Assembly: GCA_964621165.1 (NCBI GenBank)
Contig: CAZULC010000003.1
Coordinates: 1-64,000, forward strand
Length of the DNA: 64,000 nucleotides
Reading direction: 5' to 3'
Source of the DNA: UMGS1696 sp964621165
GTDB taxonomy: Bacteria > Bacillota > Clostridia > Oscillospirales > CAG-272
In this document: one piece after another, positions 32,562 through 41,701 of the stretch
Numbering within the stretch: position 1 is the stretch's first letter
Layout of the letters: each line of letters starts with the position of its first letter
Made by a program: the position numbers and the translations under genes
The notes under the pieces: generated by a model
Databases searched by the model: none
Told to the model about the DNA's origin: nothing
What the model saw: only the letters and a program-made list of their open reading frames with translations

Positions 32562-34328
32562 TTAATTATTCATCTCTCCGTCAATTGTAATATTCTTCCC
32601 GGATACATCGCCGTTTGCGTCGCCTTCGATATGTACGTCTCCGCGGGTCTTGACGTTGCCTTCAGCACTGCCGCCAATCGTAACCGACTCGTCCGCGTCA
32701 ACATCCCCGTTTACGTCTCCTTCGACATTTACGCTTCCTCCGGCTTCAACGTCCCCGCAGATATCCCCGCCAGCCGTAACGTCGCCTTCCGCATCAATAT
32801 CGCCTGAAATCTCACCGCCTGCGTTCACGTCTCCCTGTGAATCCACGTCGCCTGAAATATCCCCGTCAGCCGATACATAACCACCGGCGTTCACGTTACC
32901 GCCAATATCACCACTAACTGTAGCATTGTCACCGCAGCTTACATTCCCGCCGATATCTCCGACAGCTGTAACACTGTCTCCAGCGGTCACGTCACCGTCA
33001 ACATCGCCGCCGACTGAAGCAGAATTTCCCGCATTGAGCGCACCTTCAACGTCTCCGTCAACTGTAACATTCCCACTTCCGGTAACAGAACCGCTGACGT
33101 CGCCGTGTACCTCAACAGAATTCTCACAGCTTATGTCGCCGTAAACATCGCCGTTGACGACAATATTTTCGATTCCATCGAGGTCGCCGTTGTAGTCCCC
33201 GTCGATTGTTACTGTTCTACCGTTCACGTGTATACCAGTTCCGGAATTGACCTTGATTCTTAACGGCTCCTTGTTCACGTTGACATTGATCTTTTCGTCA
33301 AAATTCTTCTCAATCTTTTCGGGAAGGTTTGCTAGACTCTTGTCAAGCCGCTCCGAAACCAGGGACAAAATACCGTTGATTCTGTCGCTCAGCCCGTTCA
33401 GCTTGTCCATGGAACCCATCTTTTTCGTCTCCTCCGACGGATTTTTCTCCTCAGGATGAACGCCGAACTCACCGGAAGCCTTGCCCAGCACGGTCCTGCA
33501 GTTTACGCCGAATCCAGCGTTCACATTGCCTCCCACGTCGCCGCACTTGGTGTCAAATCCCGAGGACACATTTCCGCCCACGTCGCCATCAATCCGCATT
33601 TCAAAGCCTGAGGAAGCGTCTCCGCACACCAAGCCTTCCACCGTAACGCTCATAGCCGACTTAAGCTTGTACACATTGCCGGAGACAAGAACCGTGATGA
33701 AGTTGTCGGGATTGCCCCTGAATGAGCGCACAATCTGCCCGTTTTTGATAACCGCAATCTCGTATTCGTCCTTCTTGAAGTTCAAATCTCCGGACGATAA
33801 CGGAATGGAGTCATTCTTGAAGAAGCCGTTATCAATACTGCAGTTTCCGCTGCCGCTGTCTTTCTTGGGAGCGGAGTAGACCACGTCAAAGCAGGGAGTG
33901 TTGTAATCGGGATTTTCTTCTTCGTCAGAAACCGCGCCATCCGTGCTGACTTCAATCTTTGCTTCGTTTTTCGTGTTGTGCTCCACCTCAACCGATACGC
34001 CATCGACGTTGACGTCAGCCTCAACTGAAACCGTATCCACATATGCTTTATCAGCGTTTTCATTAGATGCTCCCGAGTTGTCTGCAAGAACATTGCCGCC
34101 GTTCTGGTTTAATTTAAGCTCCTCCGAGCCCATAATTGCCGAAACGCTCTCACCGAAAATCTCCGCTATAATAGGGAGCGTCAGTATGTCAGGCAGCGTC
34201 TCGTTTCTCTCCCACTGGGATACCGCCTGATGGCTCACACCAATCATATCGGCAAGCTCCGCCTGTGTCAGACCCTTGCTCTTTCTAAGTTCAGCTATTC
34301 TTTGTCCGATTATACTTCTGTCCGTCAT
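32562..34328 (-). CDS. XRE-family HTH protein fused to a 16-residue-repeat beta-solenoid
   Basis: 588 residues. Residues 1-70 form a Cro/C1-type HTH (IGQRIAELRKSKGLTQAELA, VSHQAVSQWERNETLPDI). An acidic linker (about 70-170) follows, then a domain with EIAVIKNGQIVRSFRGN and repeats such as GDVGGNVSSG. From about residue 377 to the end there are 13 near-exact 16-residue units of the type GDVxGDVxAGxxVxxx, predicted to form a bactofilin-like right-handed beta-helix. No transmembrane segment is seen. Such a fusion could polymerise or scaffold while binding DNA, but its role is unknown. Confidence 0.85.
   Translation of the reverse strand: MTDRSIIGQRIAELRKSKGLTQAELADMIGVSHQAVSQWERNETLPDILTLPIIAEIFGESVSAIMGSEELKLNQNGGNVLADNSGASNENADKAYVDTVSVEADVNVDGVSVEVEHNTKNEAKIEVSTDGAVSDEEENPDYNTPCFDVVYSAPKKDSGSGNCSIDNGFFKNDSIPLSSGDLNFKKDEYEIAVIKNGQIVRSFRGNPDNFITVLVSGNVYKLKSAMSVTVEGLVCGDASSGFEMRIDGDVGGNVSSGFDTKCGDVGGNVNAGFGVNCRTVLGKASGEFGVHPEEKNPSEETKKMGSMDKLNGLSDRINGILSLVSERLDKSLANLPEKIEKNFDEKINVNVNKEPLRIKVNSGTGIHVNGRTVTIDGDYNGDLDGIENIVVNGDVYGDISCENSVEVHGDVSGSVTGSGNVTVDGDVEGALNAGNSASVGGDVDGDVTAGDSVTAVGDIGGNVSCGDNATVSGDIGGNVNAGGYVSADGDISGDVDSQGDVNAGGEISGDIDAEGDVTAGGDICGDVEAGGSVNVEGDVNGDVDADESVTIGGSAEGNVKTRGDVHIEGDANGDVSGKNITIDGEMNN
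32565..33200 (-). repeat. 48-bp coding repeats of the beta-solenoid
   Basis: Thirteen diverged 48-base units, each coding 16 residues starting G-D-V/I. Examples are GDIGGNVSCGDNATVS, GDIGGNVNAGGYVSAD, GDISGDVDSQGDVNAG and GDICGDVEAGGSVNVE. The units keep the protein phase but vary at third positions, so the array is under protein selection rather than very recent. Confidence 0.85.
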
Positions 34329-34511
34329 TTTTGTATTCCTCCGATAAAAATTGATTCACGTGAATCGCTCATCTGTTGTAACAGCCGCACATCATTTTTC
34401 ACGCGATATGTAGTTTTAATAGAATCCGGCGCGCCGCTTGCTTCTGTTTTTAGCATAGCATAAAAAAATCGAAAAAGCAATAAAGCGTTAATTGAATTTT
34501 CAAAAAAATTT

Positions 34512-34671
34512 AAATTCAAGCGTCTCTTGAAAAATGTTGCCGTTTTGTGAACGAGGATACCGGATGAAAACCCAACTGTAAATAACTGGAAAATTGCGTC
34601 TCGTTCCAGACTGTACGGCTGCTGCCCGTAAAATTGAACCTGAAATTCAAAATTCAAGCGTCGCTTGCAGT
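34512..34671. repeat. Pair of short CAAG/CTTG palindromic repeats in a 413-bp intergenic region
   Basis: AAATTCAAGCGTCTCTTGAA (from 34512) and AAATTCAAGCGTCGCTTGCA (near 34652) are direct copies about 140 bp apart. Each is an imperfect palindrome (CAAG...CTTG). ATGTTGCC (34533) and GGCAACAT (34679) flank the interval as an inverted pair. The gap 34329-34741 otherwise holds no gene that I can see. A related sequence recurs at 41637. Confidence 0.55.
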
Positions 34672-34741
34672 AAAAAGAGGCAACATTCCGGCGCATGAGC
34701 ATATACTGAAATGAAGCTCTAATGGAACAGGAGGCTAACCA

Positions 34742-35353
34742 ATGAACAATGGATATACAGCGGAAGGGTACCTGAAAGTGAGAGTGACCGAGGTAAACGG
34801 CACAATTCCCATAGAAAACGCCGTTGTCACCATATCCGACTACACCTCTGACCCGAAAACAGACAGCGGAGCCGGAGACGTGCTTTTTTCCCTCAGAACC
34901 AACCCGGGAGGTATGACCGAAACCGTGACCCTAATGACCCCGCCTACCGCCGAAAGTGCGAGTCCCGGAGCATACCAGCCTTACGCGGTATATAACGTCA
35001 CGGTGGAATACCCAGGCTATTATTCCGTCATTGGAGTGGGAGTTCCGGTTTTCCCGGGAGTAATAGCGGTTCAGCCGGTGAATCTCACCCCAATCAGCGA
35101 GGAGGGAATACTGTCCGGCGAGATAGGCAGAAGAATAATGATATTCGAAACCCCCGATTCCCAGTCACTGCAGCCGGGAGGTGTGAAGCGCGAGGATATC
35201 GGCAATAAAAACGGCAGTCTCAGCGGCAGTATGATGCAGAACGCCGAAAACAGCACCCGAACCGGTCAGTATAATCAGCAGAATCAAAAAACCGACCTGC
35301 CTCACTTCAACCCTGATAACACAAACCTAACCGACAACGGAGGAAGCATATGA
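34742..35353 (+). CDS. Carboxypeptidase-regulatory-like domain protein of a cell-wall cluster
   Basis: 203 residues. The N-terminal 115 residues form a beta-sandwich like the carboxypeptidase-regulatory domain: GYLKVRVTEVNGTIPIENAV, then VTLMTPP, YNVTVEYPGYYSVIGVGVPV and IAVQPVNLTPI. The C-terminal 90 residues are a low-complexity Asn/Gln/Ser tail. No signal peptide is seen. It overlaps the next gene by 4 bases (ATGA) and is first in a three-gene set with two peptidoglycan-binding proteins. Strong RBS (GGAGG). Confidence 0.7.
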   Translation: MNNGYTAEGYLKVRVTEVNGTIPIENAVVTISDYTSDPKTDSGAGDVLFSLRTNPGGMTETVTLMTPPTAESASPGAYQPYAVYNVTVEYPGYYSVIGVGVPVFPGVIAVQPVNLTPISEEGILSGEIGRRIMIFETPDSQSLQPGGVKREDIGNKNGSLSGSMMQNAENSTRTGQYNQQNQKTDLPHFNPDNTNLTDNGGSI

Positions 35354-36747
35354 ACGAAGGAGTGCTCTATCCGGTAATCCCCGAAACCATAACGGTGCAT
35401 CTCGGCCGACCGGACGAACCCGCGCGGAACGTCACAGTCCAATTTGTTGACTACATCAAAAACGTAGCTTCAAGTGAAATTTACCCCACATGGAACGAAA
35501 AAGCCCTCCGCGCCAATATTCTCGCACAGATAAGCTTCGCCCTGAACCGGATCTACACCGAATACTACATCAGCCGGGGCTACGACTTCAACATAACCAA
35601 CTCCACCTCAATCGACCAGTCATTCGTCTACGGCCGCGACATTTTCGAAAACATATCCCAGCTTGTCGACGAGCTTTTTGACTCCTATATAAGCCGTCAG
35701 GGGTCAGTAGAGCCGCTTTTTGCCGTGTACTGCGACGGAATCGAGGTTCAGTGCAACGGTTTGTCACAGTGGGGAAGCGCCGCTCTCGCCGAACAGGGAA
35801 TGACCCCATATGAAATTCTGCGGTACTATTATGGCGACAGTATAGACATCGTAAGAAACGCGCCCATCGTCGGTCTTGCAGGCTCCTACCCTGGGACTCC
35901 GCTTCGGCTTGGCGATTCCGGCGACAACGTTTACCTCATCCAGATACGACTGAACCGAATTTCACGCAACTTCCCGAACATCCCCAAAACAACACCCGAC
36001 GGCTTCTTCACATCCGACACAGAAGACGCAGTGCGTGCTTTCCAGCGCCAGTTTGACCTGACTCCCGACGGAATAGTCGGAAAAGCAACATGGTACGCCA
36101 TCTCTCGAATCTATACATCCGTAAAGCGATTGACCGACGTGAACTCCGAGGGAGTGCCAATAAACGAAGCCACACTTATTTTCAACGGACGGCTCAGCGA
36201 GGGTGCGGTCAACGTGGGAGTGAAAGAAGTGCAGACCCTGCTCAGATATATCTCCCTCTTCAATCAAAGCGTCAGAAGCGTTGTGGTAGACGGAATTTTC
36301 GGCGCGGACACAAGAACGTCGGTGGAGGATTTCCAGTACGCCTACGGACTGCCCGTGACAGGAGCGGTTGACGCGCAGACCTTTGAGACAATGGTATCGG
36401 TTTTCCAAAGCTACCGTGCGTCGCTGCCGGAGGGTTCAATCGGAACTATAACCGAGCTGTACCCCGGAATTCCCCTGCGTATAGGCTACACTGGACAGAG
36501 CGTAAGCACCATACAGACCTATCTCAACCGAATCTCCGACGTTTACACCGACATTCCAAAGCTGACCGTGGACGGGATTTTCGGCACGGCTACACAGAAT
36601 TCCGTCAGGGCATACCAGCGTATTTTCGGAATCGAGGAAAGCGGCGTGGTTGGAGCGGTGACGTGGGAATCCATATCCGAAACCTACAGAACAATAGTGG
36701 ACGGCAGCGAAGGCTCCCCCACCCAGTTCGGCGGAAACATCGGATGA
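35350..36747 (+). CDS. SpoIID-like protein with three peptidoglycan-binding domains
   Basis: 465 residues. An N-terminal segment (about 1-175) has NEKALRANILAQISFALNRI and ends in GLSQWGSAALAEQGMTPYEI, the conserved C-terminal motif of SpoIID/LytB (SQWGA..MA..G...). Three PG_binding_1 domains follow, each with LRLGDSGDNV-like and DGIFGADT-like motifs (about 185-255, 280-350 and 370-445). No signal peptide is visible. SpoIID proteins remodel spore or septal peptidoglycan; here the role is inferred to be wall binding or cortex processing. Confidence 0.78.
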   Translation: MNEGVLYPVIPETITVHLGRPDEPARNVTVQFVDYIKNVASSEIYPTWNEKALRANILAQISFALNRIYTEYYISRGYDFNITNSTSIDQSFVYGRDIFENISQLVDELFDSYISRQGSVEPLFAVYCDGIEVQCNGLSQWGSAALAEQGMTPYEILRYYYGDSIDIVRNAPIVGLAGSYPGTPLRLGDSGDNVYLIQIRLNRISRNFPNIPKTTPDGFFTSDTEDAVRAFQRQFDLTPDGIVGKATWYAISRIYTSVKRLTDVNSEGVPINEATLIFNGRLSEGAVNVGVKEVQTLLRYISLFNQSVRSVVVDGIFGADTRTSVEDFQYAYGLPVTGAVDAQTFETMVSVFQSYRASLPEGSIGTITELYPGIPLRIGYTGQSVSTIQTYLNRISDVYTDIPKLTVDGIFGTATQNSVRAYQRIFGIEESGVVGAVTWESISETYRTIVDGSEGSPTQFGGNIG

Positions 36748-36772
36748 AGCTATATAATAAGGATGGTAACTT

Positions 36773-37291
36773 ATGCTCATAAACATAACCGACCCAAAAG
36801 TCCGCGCCCGCCGGGTTCAGACAATGCTCCGTACGCTGTCTTTTGCGTATGACGAGCCTCACCTAAGAGCCAACGTCACCGGTAACTTCGATGAGCGAAC
36901 AGAATCGGCGGTCAGATTCTTTCAGGAGAAAAACAAAATCCCCGTTACAGGAGTGGTTGATCTCGCAACATGGAACGAGCTTGTCCGTCAGTACGATTAT
37001 CAGATGGAACTGCAGCAGGGAATCGCACTGAACCCCATCGGAACTGATTACGACTATAAAACGTCCCCCGGCGAGAGAAGTGACACAGTATGCATCCTGC
37101 AAATCATGCTCAACGCACTTAGCCGGGACTACGGCATGGAACACATCCCCCTGTCCGGAATTTACGGAAGACAGACTGTCGAAGCAGTGAAGCTCTTTCA
37201 GGAGAAGAACAGACTGCCGGTCACAGGGGTCGCGGACGTCACAACATGGCAGAGACTTGCCGAGGAGTACAGCCGACAGATTTCACAGTAA
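36773..37291 (+). CDS. Protein with two peptidoglycan-binding domains
   Basis: 172 residues, essentially two PG_binding_1 domains: RARRVQTMLRTLSFAYDEPH to FFQEKNKIPVTGVVDLATW, and SDTVCILQIMLNALSRDYGM to LFQEKNRLPVTGVADVTTW. The two halves are a clear internal duplication. No signal peptide is visible. 25 bp after the SpoIID-like gene; a terminator follows. Confidence 0.82.
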   Translation: MLINITDPKVRARRVQTMLRTLSFAYDEPHLRANVTGNFDERTESAVRFFQEKNKIPVTGVVDLATWNELVRQYDYQMELQQGIALNPIGTDYDYKTSPGERSDTVCILQIMLNALSRDYGMEHIPLSGIYGRQTVEAVKLFQEKNRLPVTGVADVTTWQRLAEEYSRQISQ

Positions 37292-37298
37292 GACAAAA

Positions 37299-37338
37299 CC
37301 GCACGGCAGAGCATAACCCGGAACCGTGCGGAATTTTT
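37299..37338 (+). terminator. Terminator of the peptidoglycan-binding cluster
   Basis: Perfect 8-base arms CCGCACGG and CCGTGCGG, followed by AATTTTTG. Confidence 0.8.
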
Positions 37339-37390
37339 GTTTAAACCAAACTGTAGCTAATGTAAAACAGTATCTGGCGATAGTCAAATG

Positions 37391-38980
37391 TCAGTCGTCG
37401 ATTTCCTTGTCATACTTGAGAACCGAGCCGTCGAGAGCGTTGATGTCGTAGTCATATTCGTACCCTCCGGACTTGAATTCAATCTCATAATGCATAACAT
37501 TGTGATCGTCGTCCATCTCGACCTCAAGCTCACGTATGTCGTCAAGGGTCAGACCGGCATGATTCAGTGCGGCTTCAAGAGCGGCGTCATAGCCAATGTA
37601 GCCCTCGCTTTCAAGCCCCACGGAAGATGAACCCTTGCCCTTGTCGGATTTGTCCTTGCCGTCCATGTAATCGTCGTCCGGCTCAACTTCCGACTTCACA
37701 ATTTCCCCGCTTGCGGCAAGAAGCTTGTATTCATACTCGTATCCGCCGGCTTTGAATTCAACCTCGTAGTAATCCTCGCCGCCCTCGTTTTTCAGCTTGC
37801 ACTCGTACTCGTAAACGTCAGCTGAATCAACTCCGGCTGTCTCGAGTACAAGATCGCGGACCTTTTCCATAACGCTGTCGAGTCCCTGAGACGTGCTGTT
37901 CTGCTGAACGTCGGCAGTGTTGCCGCTTTGTATGGGAACGGACTGACTGTTCTTCTCTACATTCGTGCTGTTTGCCTGACCGTATCTGTAGTCGTCGTCA
38001 GGCTTTGAGTTTTTCTTTATTATCTCCCCGCTCTCGGCGTTGATGTCGAAGTCGTATTCCGTACCGTCGCACTTGAACTCGATCTCGTACACCATCACGC
38101 CCTGCTCGAATTCCATCTCGATCTCGTAGTCAAAGACGTCACTTTCACTGACTCCCGCATCGGAGAGAGCTATTTCCTTTGCCCGGTCGCGTCCGATGTA
38201 AGCCTTGTCGCTCGCCTGGCCCTGAGCCGCAACATTTTCGAGGTTCAGCCCGCCGGACATGGTGAGCAGATTCAGCTCGTTTATCGACAGTGGAACCAAG
38301 TCCTCGAAGGTGTAGTACGCATTCTGTGCGGTAATCTGTGAAATGAGCTGAGCCTTGCCAACGGTGATTCCGTATTCCTCAGAGATTTTCTTTAAATTGT
38401 CGTCCACGCTGACAGTCTGACTGAGAACCGCACCGTCAAGTCCGCCAAGGGATAGAATTTCCGCAATCTCGCCCGCAACCTTCTGCTGGATTTCCGCGCT
38501 TTTTTCCACGCTCTTTCCCTCAACGCTGACGAGAATTGAGTTCGTGACGTCGCTGAGATATCCGTTTTTCAGCATTGACCCGATCAGAGCGTTGACCGTG
38601 ACCTCGAGAGAGCTTCCTTCAAAGTCCATGCCGCCTATGATTGCCGTGCCGTCCTCGTTCAGTGCGTTTACCCCGAGAACACGTTCGTTTTTGTTGATGT
38701 TTATCTCAACCGACGGATTCACATCGAGAGAAACCGTTGAGGACACCGTGTTGTTTGCCGAATAAACTCCCGCCGAAGCTCCGATTCCGAGAACCAATAC
38801 AGCGGACGCGGCTATAGCTATGATTTTCTTGTACATTTTCTGACTCCTTCTCTTTGTCAATATAATTTTGTCCGATGGCTTAACTTCCGCGCAGTCGCTG
38901 AGAACCGAATCGAGAATGTCCGGTGTAATTTTCGCGCAGGCGGATTTCAGATTTCTTTCAATATCAGAGGTTTTCATCAT
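37391..38980 (-). CDS. RsgI-like anti-sigma factor with three PepSY domains
   Basis: 529 residues. A cytoplasmic N-terminus (1-48) is followed by one transmembrane helix (KIIAIAASAVLVLGIGASAG) and an RsgI-type extracytoplasmic motif VSLDVNPSVEININKNERVL. Three PepSY-like domains lie near 265-340, 375-445 and 460-529, each with YEIEFK- or YEVEFK-type strands and an acidic linker (PDDDY). It starts one base after the sigma gene stop, with GGAGG, so the pair is coupled. It probably sequesters that sigma factor until an outside signal arrives. Confidence 0.85.
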   Translation of the reverse strand: MMKTSDIERNLKSACAKITPDILDSVLSDCAEVKPSDKIILTKRRSQKMYKKIIAIAASAVLVLGIGASAGVYSANNTVSSTVSLDVNPSVEININKNERVLGVNALNEDGTAIIGGMDFEGSSLEVTVNALIGSMLKNGYLSDVTNSILVSVEGKSVEKSAEIQQKVAGEIAEILSLGGLDGAVLSQTVSVDDNLKKISEEYGITVGKAQLISQITAQNAYYTFEDLVPLSINELNLLTMSGGLNLENVAAQGQASDKAYIGRDRAKEIALSDAGVSESDVFDYEIEMEFEQGVMVYEIEFKCDGTEYDFDINAESGEIIKKNSKPDDDYRYGQANSTNVEKNSQSVPIQSGNTADVQQNSTSQGLDSVMEKVRDLVLETAGVDSADVYEYECKLKNEGGEDYYEVEFKAGGYEYEYKLLAASGEIVKSEVEPDDDYMDGKDKSDKGKGSSSVGLESEGYIGYDAALEAALNHAGLTLDDIRELEVEMDDDHNVMHYEIEFKSGGYEYDYDINALDGSVLKYDKEIDD

Positions 38981-38981
38981 T

Positions 38982-39545
38982 TTAATCCTCCATTGTTAAG
39001 GCGTTTTTGAGCTTTTTTATGGCTCTGTTGTATTTTGACAGCACCGTCGAGAGGGGAAGCGACATATGCTCAGCTATCTCCCGATGCTTGAATCCGGAAA
39101 CAGCATGCAGCATGACTATTTCCCGTTCGTCGTCTTTCAGAATTTTCATGGCTCCCATGACGGCTGCCCGTTCGTCGTATGAGAGTCCATCGTGCGAGGC
39201 GATGTATTCGCTCCAGTCATCAATCTGCTCGTGATCCGCCCGGCTGTTGGCTCTCAGCTTTGACAGACATAAATTTTTGGTGATGGTGATGATCCATGCC
39301 ATTGGTTTGCCCGACGAACGGTAAGCCCCGGCATGAATGGCAATTTTTATGTAGCTGTCGTGCATCACATCCTCAGCGTCGGCGATATTCTGCAGAATGG
39401 ACAGAGCATAAGAATAAACCTGCGTCTTTGTTTCTTCATACAATTTTTCGAGAGCGTCAGTGTTTTTCTCTGCAATTCTGTAAATCAGAGAATCGAGATC
39501 GGTTTCTTTCTCTTTTTCACGGTGTGCGGTGACGGAAAACATCAT
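38982..39545 (-). CDS. ECF-type RNA polymerase sigma factor
   Basis: About 187 residues. Region 2 is seen in LEKLYEETKTQVYSYALSIL and ADAEDVMHDSYIKIA, and region 4 in ILKDDEREIVMLHAVSGFKH and LPLSTVLSKYNRAIKKLKNA. Two adjacent ATGs (39545 and 39542) follow GGGGGGAAG; either may be used. Paired with the RsgI-like anti-sigma gene just downstream. Confidence 0.9.
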   Translation of the reverse strand: MMFSVTAHREKEKETDLDSLIYRIAEKNTDALEKLYEETKTQVYSYALSILQNIADAEDVMHDSYIKIAIHAGAYRSSGKPMAWIITITKNLCLSKLRANSRADHEQIDDWSEYIASHDGLSYDERAAVMGAMKILKDDEREIVMLHAVSGFKHREIAEHMSLPLSTVLSKYNRAIKKLKNALTMED

Positions 39546-39637
39546 CTTCCCCCCTTTCACTATATTAACGCCGCAGAACTCCATTTTATCGCATTATTTC
39601 AAAATTTTTTTAAATTTCTGAATTCCAAAAAAAACTA

Positions 39638-39666
39638 TTGCAATTCATGGACGAAAATGGTATAAT
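39638..39666 (+). promoter_or_regulatory. Promoter of the EEP-family gene
   Basis: TTGCAA (39638-39643), 17 bases, TATAAT (39661-39666). Confidence 0.65.
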
Positions 39667-39721
39667 TTATCTGTAAAAATATATTAAATGGTAAAAATCA
39701 AAGTAAAAAGAATGAATCAAA

Positions 39722-40501
39722 ATGAGTAATATTAACGTATTTACATACAATCTCAGAATGGACAACCGGGGAGACGGAATCAACGCTTTCTCCTCGCGGA
39801 AGGATTATATCAAAAAGACCTTTCCAAAGTACAATGCCGACGTCATAGGCTTTCAGGAGGTTCTCCCTCACATGAGACAGTGGCTGATAGATAACTTCAC
39901 CGACTACGAAATCTGCGGAGTTGGCAGGGGAGCGAACCTTGACGACGAGAGCAACGTTGTGGCGTACAGAAAGGACAAATTCGACCTTGTATCATTGGAA
40001 ACCTTCTGGCTTTCTGACACACCGCGCCGTCCCGGAACAAGATTCTCCACCGACCAAAGCCCATGCCCGAGAATCTGCACCTGCACAACCCTCTACTCAA
40101 GGGAAGCCAAAAAGGTGTTCCGCCACTACAATACCCATCTCGACCACGAAGGAGCCTTCGCTCAGGCACAGGGAATATCCCTGATTCTCGGCAGGATCGC
40201 TTCGGACTACGACTCATGGGCGCTCCCTGTAATCCTCACCGGAGACTTCAACGTAACGCCGGACAGCGTTGTAATAAAGTCAGTCTCGAACTTCTCAGGT
40301 TGCGGGGAAAAGCTCATTGACGTGACGTCGGGCATCACCGGAACCTTCCACGGCTACAAGCCTGAAAAACGCCTGACTAAAATCGACTATATCTTCACAA
40401 ACCTGCCTTGCGACAAGTCTAAGACCCATGTCGCCGACGACTGCGAAAACGGAGTCTACCTCTCCGACCATTATCCCGTAGGAGCCGCGGTGGAGATATA
40501 A
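39722..40501 (+). CDS. Endonuclease/exonuclease/phosphatase family hydrolase
   Basis: 259-residue EEP-fold metal hydrolase. Markers: VFTYNLRMDNRGDGINAFSS (metal Asn), VIGFQEVLPHM (catalytic Glu), NTHLDHEG (His), ILTGDFNVTPDS (GDFN) and a terminal YLSDHYPVGAAVE (SDHYP). Closest in style to cytoplasmic EEP proteins of unknown phosphoester substrate. No signal peptide. Confidence 0.9.
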   Translation: MSNINVFTYNLRMDNRGDGINAFSSRKDYIKKTFPKYNADVIGFQEVLPHMRQWLIDNFTDYEICGVGRGANLDDESNVVAYRKDKFDLVSLETFWLSDTPRRPGTRFSTDQSPCPRICTCTTLYSREAKKVFRHYNTHLDHEGAFAQAQGISLILGRIASDYDSWALPVILTGDFNVTPDSVVIKSVSNFSGCGEKLIDVTSGITGTFHGYKPEKRLTKIDYIFTNLPCDKSKTHVADDCENGVYLSDHYPVGAAVEI

Positions 40502-40571
40502 ATATAATACCACATTTTTGCAAAGAAGTAAACAGAACCCAAAAAATTATCATCATACGGAGGTGCAGCTC

Positions 40572-41090
40572 ATGAAATGCCCAAGGTGTTCATGTACTGA
40601 CAGTATAGTTGTAGACAGCCGGCCTGTGGAAGAGAATAACAGTACGAGGCGAAGACGTGAGTGTACTGCCTGCCACTTCCGTTTTACAACGTACGAATTT
40701 ATAGACAACCTCAGCCCCATTGTCATCAAAAAGGACGGCTCCCGGGAACTATTCGACAAAAATAAAATCCTGTCGGGACTCATAAAAGCTTGCAATAAAC
40801 GTCCGGTTGACGCGGTGAAGCTGGCAAACGACATTGAAGCCGAAATCAAAAGCTCCATGAAGACCGAAATCAAGTCAAAGAAAATCGGCGATATCGTGAT
40901 GGAAAAGCTCAAGCAGCTGGATGACGTGGCATACGTGCGCTTTGCCTCAGTCCACCGGGAATTCAAGGATATAGAATCCTTCGCCGCGGAAATCACCAAC
41001 CTGAAACGTGAAAAAGAGAAAGCCACACACGACTTTGACTCCGACGAGGATGGAGATGGCAGAAAACGCCGCCGTTCGACGAAAAAGTAA
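40572..41090 (+). CDS. nrdR: Transcriptional repressor NrdR
   Basis: Zinc-ribbon/ATP-cone repressor of ribonucleotide reductase genes, 172 residues from the ATG at 40572 (preceded by GGAGGTG). Zinc ribbon MKCPRCSCTDSIVVDSRPVE ... RRRECTACHFRFTTYE, then the ATP-cone with IVIKKDGSRELFDKNKILSG. The C-terminus is a charged tail ending in basic residues. Its likely target is the nrdD promoter 16 kb away. Confidence 0.95.
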   Translation: MKCPRCSCTDSIVVDSRPVEENNSTRRRRECTACHFRFTTYEFIDNLSPIVIKKDGSRELFDKNKILSGLIKACNKRPVDAVKLANDIEAEIKSSMKTEIKSKKIGDIVMEKLKQLDDVAYVRFASVHREFKDIESFAAEITNLKREKEKATHDFDSDEDGDGRKRRRSTKK

Positions 41091-41093
41091 CTT

Positions 41094-41633
41094 ATGAAGT
41101 ACACCATAAATCTGTATTTTGACAGGTAAACAGAGGAAAAACTGTCATATCTCGCAAAAAGTACAGCCGAAGAAACAGCCAGTGATAAAATTTCCGGATA
41201 CAGCGTCCGACCATACCTCACATTAGCCTGCTTCAATGACGTTGACGAGCCGCAGTGTATAAGTCTGCTGAAAAGTTTTGCCAAAAGCCTTAAGGTCATA
41301 TCCGTGAAAATCGGCTCCGTGGGAATGTTTACCGACAGCAGCACTCTTTTCGGCATGCCAACCCTGACCGCCGGAATATTCCGTTTCCAAAGCGAGCTTC
41401 ACGAAATCATGACGGACTTCGACAAAACCGGCTGGACCCTCTTTTGTCCTGACAACTGGTCGCCACACTGCACACTCGCATATACCTTGGAAGAAGGAAA
41501 CGAAATCTTCCTCAGGGCGAGCAGGGTACTTCTGCAAAAATTCCGCCCCATGACAGGTGAGTTTTCGTCAATCGGACTTGTGAACATCACCCCTCCCGTA
41601 AAGGAAATCTTGGAGACCGAGTTGTCCCGGTAA
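41094..41633 (+). pseudogene. 2'-5' RNA ligase family protein, interrupted by a stop
   Basis: From the ATG at 41094 the frame reads MKYTINLYFDR, then TAA at 41127-41129, and continues TEEKLSYLAKSTAEETA without further breaks. The second catalytic motif is intact (SPHCTLAYTL, HxT), but the first reads RPYLTLACF, with Tyr where His is normally found. Early stop plus loss of one catalytic His point to a decayed gene. A restart at a downstream codon would give a shortened, probably inactive protein. Four bases after nrdR. Confidence 0.75.
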
Positions 41634-41638
41634 AAATT

Positions 41639-41701
41639 CAAGCAATACTTGCAATAATACAAGCAATACTTGCAATAATACAAGCAATACTTGCAATAAT
41701 A
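41639..41701. repeat. Three exact 21-bp tandem repeats
   Basis: CAAGCAATACTTGCAATAAT plus A, repeated three times without change at 41639, 41660 and 41681. Each unit holds the imperfect palindrome CAAGCAATACTTG, related to the CAAG/CTTG repeats near 34512. It fills the gap between a pseudogene and a terminator. Confidence 0.9.

Noticed and set aside
32650..33144. Plus-strand Ser/Thr/Pro-rich open frames opposite the beta-solenoid gene
   Set aside because: Their repeat structure is just the complement of the 48-bp coding repeats.
41639..41701. CRISPR-like array
   Set aside because: The units abut without spacers, there are only three, and no cas genes are present in the window.
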